Of a stretch of 19,900 bases of DNA, positions 6,470-13,341 are shown one piece after another. Within the stretch, counting starts at the first letter, position 1, and the number at the start of each line of letters is the position of its first letter. A model generated the notes under the pieces. The model saw only the letters and a list, made by a program, of their open reading frames with translations. It ran no database searches and was not told where the DNA came from. The stretch covers positions 1 to 19,900 of the forward strand of contig NZ_CALHGG010000084.1 of NCBI RefSeq assembly GCF_938029845.1, written 5' to 3'. The stretch is from an uncultured Capnocytophaga sp. Its GTDB lineage: Bacteria; Bacteroidota; Bacteroidia; Flavobacteriales; Flavobacteriaceae. The position numbers and the translations under genes are program-made.

Positions 6470-7267
6470 TTACAGTTGGTAATGTCCCTTGAGTAATTTC
6501 TCGAAGTACTTACTAGGAAGTATTTTCTTAAGGAAAATGGATAGACACTCGAGGGTCTTTCCCTTTACATAGTGAACCTTTGGGTGTTTTTTGTTAAGTA
6601 TAGAAAGAATGGTATTAGCAAGGGTTTCTGCAGCTAGACCATTGTCCACATCAGTATTCATATTAGGGAGGGCTTTTGCATATTGCTTGTAGGGAGAACC
6701 CTCAAGGGCAGGGGTGTGGAAACGGCGTGAAGCGATATCAGTAGCTACATCACCAGGGGCTAAAGTGCAGAAAGAGATACCAAATTGCTCGGTCTCCATG
6801 CGCAGGCTTTCGGTAAGTAGTGATAGAGCCCCTTTGCTAGCCGAATAACCTCCCCGGAAGGGAAGTCCCATATAGGCTGCTACTGAGGTGATATTGATCA
6901 CCTTTCCCTTTTTTTGGGTGCGCATATAAGGGAGTACGGCTTGGATCACACGTAGGGCGCCAAAGACATTGGTTTGAAAAGCATTCTCTAAGGCTTCTAT
7001 TGGGGTTTCCTCTATAGCACCTGTGATACCCACTCCTGCGTTGTTGATAAGCACATCTATACGTCCTTCTTGGGTGATAATCTGCTCCACCGCTTGGGCA
7101 ACTGAGGTGGTATCCCTTACATCCATCGTAAGTAGTGTATAATCTTCGGGCTGTGCCTGTACATGGCGGGCAGTACCATATACTTTGTAGCCTTTTTGGG
7201 ATAAAAGTTCAGCCGTAGCACGACCTATGCCTGAGGTAGCACCTGTGATGAGAACCACATCTTTCAT
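6470..7267 (-). CDS. Classical SDR-family oxidoreductase
   Basis: An NAD(P)-dependent short-chain dehydrogenase of 265 residues. It has the cofactor motif TGATSGIG (8-15), NNAG (75-78), the catalytic Ser128 in ITSVA, and YSASK with Tyr141 and Lys145, followed by PGDV (171-174). Length is standard for a classical SDR. The C-terminal tail includes a basic and hydrophobic stretch (LSIFLKKILPSKYFEKLLKG), which may bind a membrane or close the substrate pocket; the substrate is unknown. The frame is open for 48 codons further upstream (to 7411), but that stretch contains the promoter and lacks homology-like character, so I start at the ATG at 7267. It is the probable first gene of the operon with the 131-residue protein and the epimerase. 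Confidence 0.9.
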   Translation of the reverse strand: MKDVVLITGATSGIGRATAELLSQKGYKVYGTARHVQAQPEDYTLLTMDVRDTTSVAQAVEQIITQEGRIDVLINNAGVGITGAIEETPIEALENAFQTNVFGALRVIQAVLPYMRTQKKGKVINITSVAAYMGLPFRGGYSASKGALSLLTESLRMETEQFGISFCTLAPGDVATDIASRRFHTPALEGSPYKQYAKALPNMNTDVDNGLAAETLANTILSILNKKHPKVHYVKGKTLECLSIFLKKILPSKYFEKLLKGHYQL

Positions 7268-7287
7268 AAGGGGATATTTAAGGGCTG

Positions 7288-7318
7288 CAAAAATAAGGTT
7301 TAATAGGTAGATATGCAA
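7288..7318 (-). promoter_or_regulatory. Promoter of the SDR operon
   Basis: On the minus strand the -7 box is TATTTTTG (7288-7295), and a -33 TTG (7316-7318) lies 20 bp upstream. The ATG at 7267 follows about 20 bp downstream of the box. It is divergent from the aminotransferase promoter. Confidence 0.7.
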
Positions 7319-7359
7319 ACTTTTTTCTTTTTTCTCTTTACTTTCTCCCTGAAAAGTCG

Positions 7360-7367
7360 TAATTTTG
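7360..7367 (+). promoter_or_regulatory. Promoter -7 box of the aminotransferase-rhodanese unit
   Basis: TAATTTTG matches TAnnTTTG on the plus strand, 34 bp before the ATG at 7402. The -33 position holds TTTA rather than TTG. The 134-bp divergent region (7268-7401) contains both promoters. Confidence 0.6.
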
Positions 7368-7401
7368 TAGCATCTTATAAAGATAGAAAATTGTAAAACA
7401 C

Positions 7402-8592
7402 ATGAATACACATCTCTCCGATCGTGTCAATAATATGGCACTTTCTGCTACTTTGGCTATGGCTGCCAAGGCACGTGAGCTAAAGGCACAAGGCAAGGAT
7501 ATTATTAGTTTGAGCTTGGGCGAACCTGATTTTGCGGTGCCTGACTTTGTAAAGAAAGCAGCCATTGAGGCTATTGAGCAGAATTATAACAAATATTCTC
7601 CAGTGGACGGTTATTTGGAACTGAAAGAGGCTATCTGTGAGAAATTCAAGAAGGATAATGGGCTAACCTATACACCCTCTCAGGTAATTGTCTCCACAGG
7701 GGCTAAGCAGTGCTTGTCCAATGTGGCACTGGTGATGCTCAACCCTGGCGATGAGGTAATCCTCCCAACTCCCTATTGGGTAAGCTATTCCGATATTACT
7801 AAGATTGCAGGAGGGGTACCAGTGGAACTGCCTACTTCGCTGGAAACCAATTTCAAGATTACTCCAGAGCAGTTAGAAAAAGCCATTACCCCACGTACTA
7901 AAATGATATGGTTAAGCAATCCTGGTAACCCCAGTGGTATGATCTACTCCAAAGAGGATTTGGAAGCACTAGCAGAGGTTTTGAGAAGGCACCCCAATAT
8001 CTTCTTCCTTGCCGATGAGATATATGAGCATATCAATTATGTAGGCAAGCATACTAGCATGGCCTCTATCGAGGGAATGTATGAGCGTACTATTACCGTC
8101 AATGGGCTATCCAAGGCTTTTGCGATGCCAGGTTGGCGTATGGGCTATATGGGTGCTCCCGAATGGATCACCAAGGCTTGCAGCAAAATGCAAGGACAAA
8201 TCACCAGTGGAGCCAATACCATTGCCCAGCGAGCAAGTATCACTGCACTGAGAGCCCCTTTGAGCCAAATACAATATATGTTCGATGCCTATCGCAAGCG
8301 CAGAGACCTTGTGCATGAATTGCTCACCCAGATAGAAGGTTTTAAGACCAATCTCCCAGAGGGAGCATTCTACTTCTTCCCCGATGTGTCCTATTATTTT
8401 GGAAAGACGCTCCGTGGCAAAAAGATAGAAACAGCCAGCGACCTATCGCTCTATCTCTTAGAAGAAGCACATGTGGCTACTGTTACAGGGGAAGCCTTTG
8501 GTAACAAAAACTGTATTCGTCTTTCCTATGCCACTAGCGAACAAGATCTTCGTGAGGCATTGCGACGAATCAAGGAGGCTGTAACTTGTTAA
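7402..8592 (+). CDS. PLP-dependent class I aminotransferase (aspartate aminotransferase type)
   Basis: A cytoplasmic transaminase of 396 residues, fold type I. Seen in order: LGEPDF (39-44) and YSPVDGYLELK (65-75) in the substrate region; STGAKQCLSN (98-107) for phosphate binding; SNPGNPSG (172-179) with the conserved Asn; ADEIYEH (204-210) with Asp205 and Tyr208, which contact the cofactor; SKAFAMPGWRMGY (237-249), in which Lys238 should form the Schiff base and Arg246 binds phosphate; and a C-terminal IRLSYATS with the carboxylate-binding Arg. This pattern is that of bacterial aspartate/prephenate-type aminotransferases, which move the amino group between glutamate and aspartate or related acids; exact specificity is not resolved. 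The rhodanese gene follows 11 bp later and is probably co-transcribed. Confidence 0.92.
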   Translation: MNTHLSDRVNNMALSATLAMAAKARELKAQGKDIISLSLGEPDFAVPDFVKKAAIEAIEQNYNKYSPVDGYLELKEAICEKFKKDNGLTYTPSQVIVSTGAKQCLSNVALVMLNPGDEVILPTPYWVSYSDITKIAGGVPVELPTSLETNFKITPEQLEKAITPRTKMIWLSNPGNPSGMIYSKEDLEALAEVLRRHPNIFFLADEIYEHINYVGKHTSMASIEGMYERTITVNGLSKAFAMPGWRMGYMGAPEWITKACSKMQGQITSGANTIAQRASITALRAPLSQIQYMFDAYRKRRDLVHELLTQIEGFKTNLPEGAFYFFPDVSYYFGKTLRGKKIETASDLSLYLLEEAHVATVTGEAFGNKNCIRLSYATSEQDLREALRRIKEAVTC

Positions 8593-8603
8593 TCAATAAT
8601 TGT

Positions 8604-8921
8604 ATGACAGAAATAATACACATTGCCCCTAAGGAGGCTTTTGCACTTAGCCAGCAAGGGGTCTTGTTGGTAGATGTACGTGAAGCCGACGAAGTGGCTC
8701 AAAAACGCTACAAGGTGGATCACTATTTGCATTTACCCCTTTCTAAAATAGTGGAAGAGTATAACCAACTTCCTCAAGGACAGCAGCTTATCATAGCTTG
8801 TCTTTCGGGCGGGCGTAGTCAAAAGGCTATTGCTTTCCTTCAGAGTAAGGGTTATGATGACCTACTTAATTTAGACGGAGGAATAAAAGCATGGGAAGCC
8901 GAAGGCCTCCCAGTGGTTTGA
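8604..8921 (+). CDS. Single-domain rhodanese-like sulfurtransferase
   Basis: A rhodanese domain of 105 residues. It has VDVREADE near residues 23-30 and the active-site loop CLSGGRS at 66-72, with the persulfide-carrying Cys66 and Arg71 in place. LDGGIKAWEAEGLPV forms the usual C-terminal end. The catalytic loop is intact, so sulfur transfer is plausible; the acceptor is unknown. I chose the ATG at 8604 (MTEIIHI), since the frame from 8586 overlaps the aminotransferase stop and adds six unlikely residues. Its TGA ends at 8921, and the convergent DUF4249 stop begins at 8922 with no base between. Confidence 0.88.
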   Translation: MTEIIHIAPKEAFALSQQGVLLVDVREADEVAQKRYKVDHYLHLPLSKIVEEYNQLPQGQQLIIACLSGGRSQKAIAFLQSKGYDDLLNLDGGIKAWEAEGLPVV

Positions 8922-9776
8922 TTATCGTATGGTATAGGTAACCTTAGAGTATTGTGCTACTCTGAAAGCACCTAAGGGATTTTCCTGAGGGTTGGCACGA
9001 TTGACAATGTTGCCTCTTACTCGGTTGGGTATGCTAAACAGGCCTGCATTATTGGAGGCGTTGTTTGAGAGTACCCGAATATAGTTCATATAGGTTTCAC
9101 TAACACGGAAGAGGGTAATTTCAACAGTATCACCTGGCTTGAATTTCTCCTCTTCCTTGTTACTACGACTAAGGATTTGAGTAGAGAAGCGACCATCAGG
9201 GAAATAGCGGTCATTGAACCCATAGATACGGGTTACTCCATCGGAAGATGCCTTAATACGTAGGACGAAGTTGTTAGTTTCTCCTACATTAGCATCAAAG
9301 CGTAGGGTGAGCATGATCTGATCACGAGTGAATCCTCCATCATTGCTTTGCGTGATATTATCTTCAGTCAGTTGTGGAACTTCTTTTAGGATATCTGAAG
9401 TGACATATTCTTTCCCTTGATGTTGTACTATAAGGGCATATCTTCTTCCCAATACAGGGGAGAAGTTGAGATTCTTATAAGTGCCTGCTATATGCTCTAC
9501 AAATGGGAAGATATTTCCTTGGTTATCAGCCACCAATACAGTAGCTCCTGAAGCCCCTTCAGGAGCTTCTTGGCTATAATAGGGTTGGGTATAGCTCAGC
9601 TGAATAGTTTGCTCTTGACCCGTAGTGCCTTTCTCCCAATCAATATTGGCATCAATTACCAATTCTTTCTCTTTGGTATCCAAATCAAGCTCAATTACCT
9701 TCTCACAAGCGGTGAAAAGAGGGAGTATAGTAGCTAAAAGATATATAGGGCGAAGTGAATTTGCTTTTTTCATCAT
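8922..9776 (-). CDS. DUF4249 lipoprotein paired with the TonB-dependent receptor
   Basis: A lipoprotein of 284 residues. The signal sequence ends with the lipobox LFTAC near residue 24, followed by EKVIELDLD, the conserved DUF4249 opening in which a short strand precedes the beta-sandwich region (KELVIDANID, TIQLSYTQPYYS, GATVLVADNQG). The C-terminal half (about residues 140-284) has LTLRFDAN, GETNNFVLRI and FRVSETYMNYIRVL, also typical. DUF4249 proteins are almost always encoded beside a TonB-dependent receptor and are thought to be surface or periplasmic partners in uptake, though their ligand is unknown. Here the ATG at 9776 overlaps the TAA of the receptor gene by one base (TAATG), so translation is probably coupled. 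A second in-frame ATG follows directly. Confidence 0.87.
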   Translation of the reverse strand: MMKKANSLRPIYLLATILPLFTACEKVIELDLDTKEKELVIDANIDWEKGTTGQEQTIQLSYTQPYYSQEAPEGASGATVLVADNQGNIFPFVEHIAGTYKNLNFSPVLGRRYALIVQHQGKEYVTSDILKEVPQLTEDNITQSNDGGFTRDQIMLTLRFDANVGETNNFVLRIKASSDGVTRIYGFNDRYFPDGRFSTQILSRSNKEEEKFKPGDTVEITLFRVSETYMNYIRVLSNNASNNAGLFSIPNRVRGNIVNRANPQENPLGAFRVAQYSKVTYTIR

Positions 9777-12139
9777 TAAAAAGAAAAATTATAGGTGAGA
9801 CTTGGGACAATACCGAATATAGAGAGCTTGACAGCTTCACTTTGTTGGGTTTCTCGGTTGCTCCTAAAGTAAATAGAAGCGGCATTGTAGCGGTTGTATA
9901 GGTTATATATGCCAAATACCCATTCCGATTTCCACTTCCTTTCAGGGTGGGGAGTATAGGAGAGAGATACATCCAAACGGTGATATATAGGTAGGCGATA
10001 AGCATTGCGGGCGCTATAATTGGAGATGGATACTCCAAAATACTTATATTTACCTATGGGGAAATTGGCAGGAATCCCCGATTGTAGGGTGAATACAGCA
10101 CTTGCATTCCATTTCTTATTGAAAGTATAGGTACCTGTAAGTGATAGATTATGAGGCTTGTCGTAAGCAGTAGCATACCACTGACCATTATTGATGCCTG
10201 TTTCATAATCAGTTCTTCCTGGAGTCTGCTGCTCTGATTTGGAATAAGTATAGGAAAGCCAACCAGTGAATTTGCCAGTATTCTTTCTCAGTAGTACCTC
10301 CCAGCCATAGGCGCGTGTATGCCCAGCGAGTACCTCCCGCTCTATGGATTCGTTGGCGATAAGGTTGGCACCATCTATATAATCCAAGCGGTTTTGTACA
10401 GTCTTGTAAAACACCTCAGTCTCTAAGCTATAGTCTCCACCCTTGAAGTTGGTAGCGTAGCCCAAAGCCACTTGGTCAGAGTATTGGGGCTTGAGGTAGC
10501 GATCGCTGGGAGCCCATACATCCAAAGGGGTAGGGGAGGAAGTGTTCGAAATCAGGTGTAGGTACTGTGTCATACGAGCATAGCTGGCCTTGATGGAACG
10601 ATGATCATCAAAAGCATAAGCAAGACTTAAGCGAGGTTCTAGGTGTGCATATACATCTATAAGTTCACCAGCCTTGTAGCTTTTTTGTCCTATAGGAATG
10701 CTACGCTGATAGATGCGCTGTAAAGGATTGAATATCACCGCTTGGTCAGCGTAATACTTGTCCATAGTGCGCTTGCCTAAGTGGTAGAAGTTACTCCAGC
10801 GAAGACCATAGGAGAGAGTCAGTGGCTCACTGAGCTTGTGCTCAGCCTCTGCATATACTCCCAATTCCAAGGCATATTTGTGATCTAAGGCCTTGTAACT
10901 AATGGTAGATTCGCCAATAGGAGAGAGTTTACCAGGGTTAAAGTCATAATAAGTACCTTGTAGCCCATAACCTACCTTAAAGCGATCGGAGAAATAGTGC
11001 TTGAAATCATACAATAGGTTTATATTCCTCACCCATGAGTCCCATTTGAAACCTGAAATGGGGACATTTAGCCCATAGTAGTAGTCGCTATATATGAGTG
11101 ATAGATTGGAAAAGAGTTGGTCAGAGAATAAGTGATTCCACCTGAGATTCACCAGTGCATTCCCATAGCTATTGCTGATAGTCTGTGATAGGTCGAATAC
11201 ATCACGTCCGAAGTAGCCTGAAAGGTAGAGGCTATTTTGGTCATCTATCTTGGTGTTGAGCTTGGTATTGAGGTCGTAGAAGTAAGCAGAGTTCTTATTG
11301 TCTGTCAGTTTCAAGAACAGATGCGCATAGGAAGCACGACCGCCAATAAGGAAAGAAGACTTGTCTTTTACAATAGGTCCTTCAGCCAATAAGCGAGAGG
11401 AGAGTACTCCTATCCCGCCTGTGGCATGAAATTGGGTATTGTTCCCGTCCTTCTGATAGACGTCCAATACAGAAGAAATACGCCCTCCGTAGCGAGCAGG
11501 CATTCCCCCTTTGTAGAGTTTCATGTCGCGAATAGCATCCGCATTGTAGATACTTAGGAATCCAAACAGGTGTGAAGCATTGAAGATGGTAGCTTGATCC
11601 AGCATGATGAGATTCTGGTCAGCGGCACCCCCTCGTACGTTGAAGCCAGAGGAAGCCTCCCCAGCATTGCTTACTCCAGGGAGTTGCTGTAAGGACTTGA
11701 TGATATCCACTTCTCCTACCAGTACAGGGAGCTTTTTGATTGTCTGTATAGGAATGCTGGCCACACTCATTTGTGGAGCACGTATATCCACTTTCGGCGT
11801 ACTTTGGGCAGTGATTTCTATCCCCTCCAAGGCAATATCTTCTTTGGAGAGCTTATAGTTACGATGTTCGTTGCCCTTCAGGTGCAGGGTTTCTTCTATG
11901 GTCTTGAAGCCCAAATATTCCACTTGGAGAGTATAATCTCCTTGGGGAAGAGTTAGGGAGTAGAAGCCATAGGCATTGGTGGTAGCCCCCATTTGGGTGC
12001 CTTTTACGATAACATTCACTCCAAGAAGTTTTTCCCCACTGGCACCATCCGTGATGGTACCACTGAGGGTATATTTGTGCTGTGCCCACAATGAAGATAG
12101 GGACAACATATATAGGAACAATAGGAGATATTTCTTCAT
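9776..12139 (-). CDS. TonB-dependent outer-membrane receptor with CarboxypepD_reg-like N-domain
   Basis: A ligand-gated outer-membrane transporter of 787 residues, powered by TonB. The signal peptide ends in LWAQ (about residue 19). A CarboxypepD_reg-like domain follows (about 22-105: LSGTITDGASGEKLLGVNVIVKGT, YGFYSLTLPQGDYTL); longer blocks are abbreviated here to their key parts. The plug (about 115-220) shows LPGVSNAGEASSGFNVRGG and KLYKGGMPARYGGRISSVLDV-type motifs. The rest is a 22-strand-type barrel with many alternating aromatic strands, ending in FGIVPSLTYNFSF with a terminal Phe. It is shorter than SusC proteins (about 1000 residues), so a siderophore, metal or small-molecule ligand is more likely than a large glycan; that is inference. 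It is the first gene of a unit with DUF4249, with its own promoter at 12165-12172. Confidence 0.92.
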   Translation of the reverse strand: MKKYLLLFLYMLSLSSLWAQHKYTLSGTITDGASGEKLLGVNVIVKGTQMGATTNAYGFYSLTLPQGDYTLQVEYLGFKTIEETLHLKGNEHRNYKLSKEDIALEGIEITAQSTPKVDIRAPQMSVASIPIQTIKKLPVLVGEVDIIKSLQQLPGVSNAGEASSGFNVRGGAADQNLIMLDQATIFNASHLFGFLSIYNADAIRDMKLYKGGMPARYGGRISSVLDVYQKDGNNTQFHATGGIGVLSSRLLAEGPIVKDKSSFLIGGRASYAHLFLKLTDNKNSAYFYDLNTKLNTKIDDQNSLYLSGYFGRDVFDLSQTISNSYGNALVNLRWNHLFSDQLFSNLSLIYSDYYYGLNVPISGFKWDSWVRNINLLYDFKHYFSDRFKVGYGLQGTYYDFNPGKLSPIGESTISYKALDHKYALELGVYAEAEHKLSEPLTLSYGLRWSNFYHLGKRTMDKYYADQAVIFNPLQRIYQRSIPIGQKSYKAGELIDVYAHLEPRLSLAYAFDDHRSIKASYARMTQYLHLISNTSSPTPLDVWAPSDRYLKPQYSDQVALGYATNFKGGDYSLETEVFYKTVQNRLDYIDGANLIANESIEREVLAGHTRAYGWEVLLRKNTGKFTGWLSYTYSKSEQQTPGRTDYETGINNGQWYATAYDKPHNLSLTGTYTFNKKWNASAVFTLQSGIPANFPIGKYKYFGVSISNYSARNAYRLPIYHRLDVSLSYTPHPERKWKSEWVFGIYNLYNRYNAASIYFRSNRETQQSEAVKLSIFGIVPSLTYNFSF

Positions 12140-12164
12140 TAAGTGAAAAATTACAAATCAAGGG

Positions 12165-12172
12165 CAAAGATA
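12165..12172 (-). promoter_or_regulatory. Promoter -7 box of the TonB receptor-DUF4249 unit
   Basis: On the minus strand it reads TATCTTTG, an exact consensus fit, 25 bp before the ATG at 12139. No clear -33 TTG. No Fur-like or other obvious operator is visible around it. Confidence 0.6.
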
Positions 12173-12233
12173 TAAAAAAGTGAAGAACGAAAAGAGAAAG
12201 GTAAAAAGTTTTTCCTTGATTATTACAAGGTTC

Positions 12234-12264
12234 TTGATTTTGATGCTAAAATATCGTACTTTTG
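12234..12264 (+). promoter_or_regulatory. Promoter of the DUF4878 lipoprotein gene
   Basis: A TTG (12234-12236) and TACTTTTG (12257-12264) are 20 bp apart, fitting both the -33 and -7 elements. A leader of roughly 50 nt with short repeats lies between the box and the ATG at 12322. It is divergent from the TonB receptor promoter. Confidence 0.75.
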
Positions 12265-12276
12265 CACAATAAACTA

Positions 12277-12306
12277 GCTAATTAGCATATCGGCAAATTG
12301 GCATAT
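12277..12306 (+). repeat. Short repeated words in the DUF4878 leader
   Basis: AATTAGCATAT (12280-12290) recurs as AATTGGCATAT (12296-12306), a 16-bp period. The first copy overlaps the palindrome GCTAATTAGC (12277-12286). No function assigned. Confidence 0.45.
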
Positions 12307-12321
12307 TAACACATCAATCTT

Positions 12322-12720
12322 ATGAAATATTATTTGTATGCAGCCATAGGGATTGTTTTTTCTTTGATAAGCTGCACTTCCGAGCAGCAGAATACCCCAG
12401 AGGCAGCGGTAAAAGGATTTATTACAGCGGTGAATAAAAACAATTTTGCCGAGGCTAAGCGCTATGGCGATAGCACTGTTATTGCTCGAATGACCCAAAT
12501 AGAAGAAATGCTGGGGGTGTACAAGGGAGAAATTCCTCAGAATCCTAAAATAGATTTTAAGGTAATAGAGGTTACCCCTACCGACCCACAGAGTGCCATA
12601 GTAACTTATAGCATCTCTGCTACAGAGACCTATAAGCAACTCAAGGTACGCCAAATAGCAGGACAGTGGAAGGTAACCCTGGATCTACAAGAGGCTAGTC
12701 CTATGTCAGAGAAGCCTTAA
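12322..12720 (+). CDS. DUF4878 lipoprotein
   Basis: A small lipoprotein of 132 residues. The N-terminal signal sequence ends in LISC, with Cys18 as the lipidated residue. The mature part begins EQQNTPEAAVKGFITAVNKNNFAEAKRYG, the conserved helix of the DUF4878 family, whose fold resembles the NTF2-like or cone-shaped domains. The region ITYSISATETYKQLKVRQIAGQWKV (read in two parts: ATETYKQLKV and GQWKVTLDL) is the usual C-terminal sheet. No function is established for the family. Its stop TAA (12718-12720) overlaps the stop of the convergent minus-strand lipoprotein gene. Translation start is set by the signal peptide and the promoter at 12234-12264. Confidence 0.85.
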   Translation: MKYYLYAAIGIVFSLISCTSEQQNTPEAAVKGFITAVNKNNFAEAKRYGDSTVIARMTQIEEMLGVYKGEIPQNPKIDFKVIEVTPTDPQSAIVTYSISATETYKQLKVRQIAGQWKVTLDLQEASPMSEKP

Positions 12721-13223
12721 CGAGAGGTTTGGTAAGTACCGAAGTTAAAATTTTGATCTACCAATCGTTCGCCATTCTCATTGGTAAGCACTAGGTCGCG
12801 GATACGGATAAGATGGTTATACTTTACAGTTCCTGCAACAGTATCTACCACTTGGCGGGTTGTGATAATCACAGTACCTCCTTGGGCTTGTATCTCGGAG
12901 GTAACCTTTGGAGTCGTTTGTGGGGGAGAGGTACAGAAGTAGCTCGCAGTAGGTGCACCATCAAAGGTACGATATAATAATGTATAGTCATTACCTATGC
13001 TTCCGGAGATGGAATCAACCTTGTTCTTTAGCAAGTTTGCTCTGAACTGTAAGATAAGGGCTTCATTTCTTTGTGTTTTGTAGAGAAAAGAGGTAGTGGT
13101 ATCTCGGGTACAAGAGTACGCCTCTGTACCTGTAAAGGTGATACGCTCTACCATATAATCGCCATCATTACAGCCAATAAGCAGACCAAGGCAAAGGGAT
13201 ATGAATAAAATATAAGTTCGCAT
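12717..13223 (-). CDS. Hypothetical lipoprotein, 168 residues
   Basis: I do not recognise the family. The product has a signal sequence ending in LLIGC (Cys18) and is therefore probably lipidated. The first mature residues are N-D-G-D, acidic as in the export signal that sends lipoproteins to the cell surface in Capnocytophaga, so surface exposure is possible. The rest appears to be beta-strand-rich (ERITFTGTEAYSC, GTVIITTRQVVDT, HLIRIRDLVLT), with three Cys in the mature part. I place the start at the ATG at 13223; the frame is open to 13253, but that includes the promoter box at 13243-13250. It is transcribed divergently from the cysteine desulfurase gene and converges with the DUF4878 gene, sharing the bases TTAA at their stops. 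Confidence 0.7.
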   Translation of the reverse strand: MRTYILFISLCLGLLIGCNDGDYMVERITFTGTEAYSCTRDTTTSFLYKTQRNEALILQFRANLLKNKVDSISGSIGNDYTLLYRTFDGAPTASYFCTSPPQTTPKVTSEIQAQGGTVIITTRQVVDTVAGTVKYNHLIRIRDLVLTNENGERLVDQNFNFGTYQTSR

Positions 13224-13242
13224 ATTATCACTAAATATGCGG

Positions 13243-13250
13243 CAAAGGTA
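13243..13250 (-). promoter_or_regulatory. Promoter -7 box of the 168-residue lipoprotein gene
   Basis: TACCTTTG on the minus strand fits TAnnTTTG, 19 bp before the ATG at 13223. The -33 element is not clear. This box rules out the longer start at 13253. Confidence 0.6.
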
Positions 13251-13315
13251 CAAATAAATAATGATTTTTTTCCTAATGATGTGGGAATATTTTCGTCGTA
13301 ATAAAAATTAATTCG

Positions 13316-13323
13316 TACATTTG
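13316..13323 (+). promoter_or_regulatory. Promoter -7 box of the cysteine desulfurase-permease unit
   Basis: TACATTTG matches the consensus, 18 bp before the ATG at 13342. Together with 13243-13250 it makes the 118-bp gap a compact divergent promoter region. Confidence 0.6.
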
Positions 13324-13341
13324 TGCCTAAAAAATACTAGA

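Noticed and set aside
7268..7411. N-terminal extension of the SDR protein by 48 residues
   Set aside because: The stretch contains the -7 and -33 boxes, and the standard SDR start MKDVVLITGA fits the ATG at 7267.
13321..13341. TTG start of cysteine desulfurase
   Set aside because: The TTG is the end of the -7 box TACATTTG; the ATG at 13342 leads directly into the conserved YFDNAATTP region.
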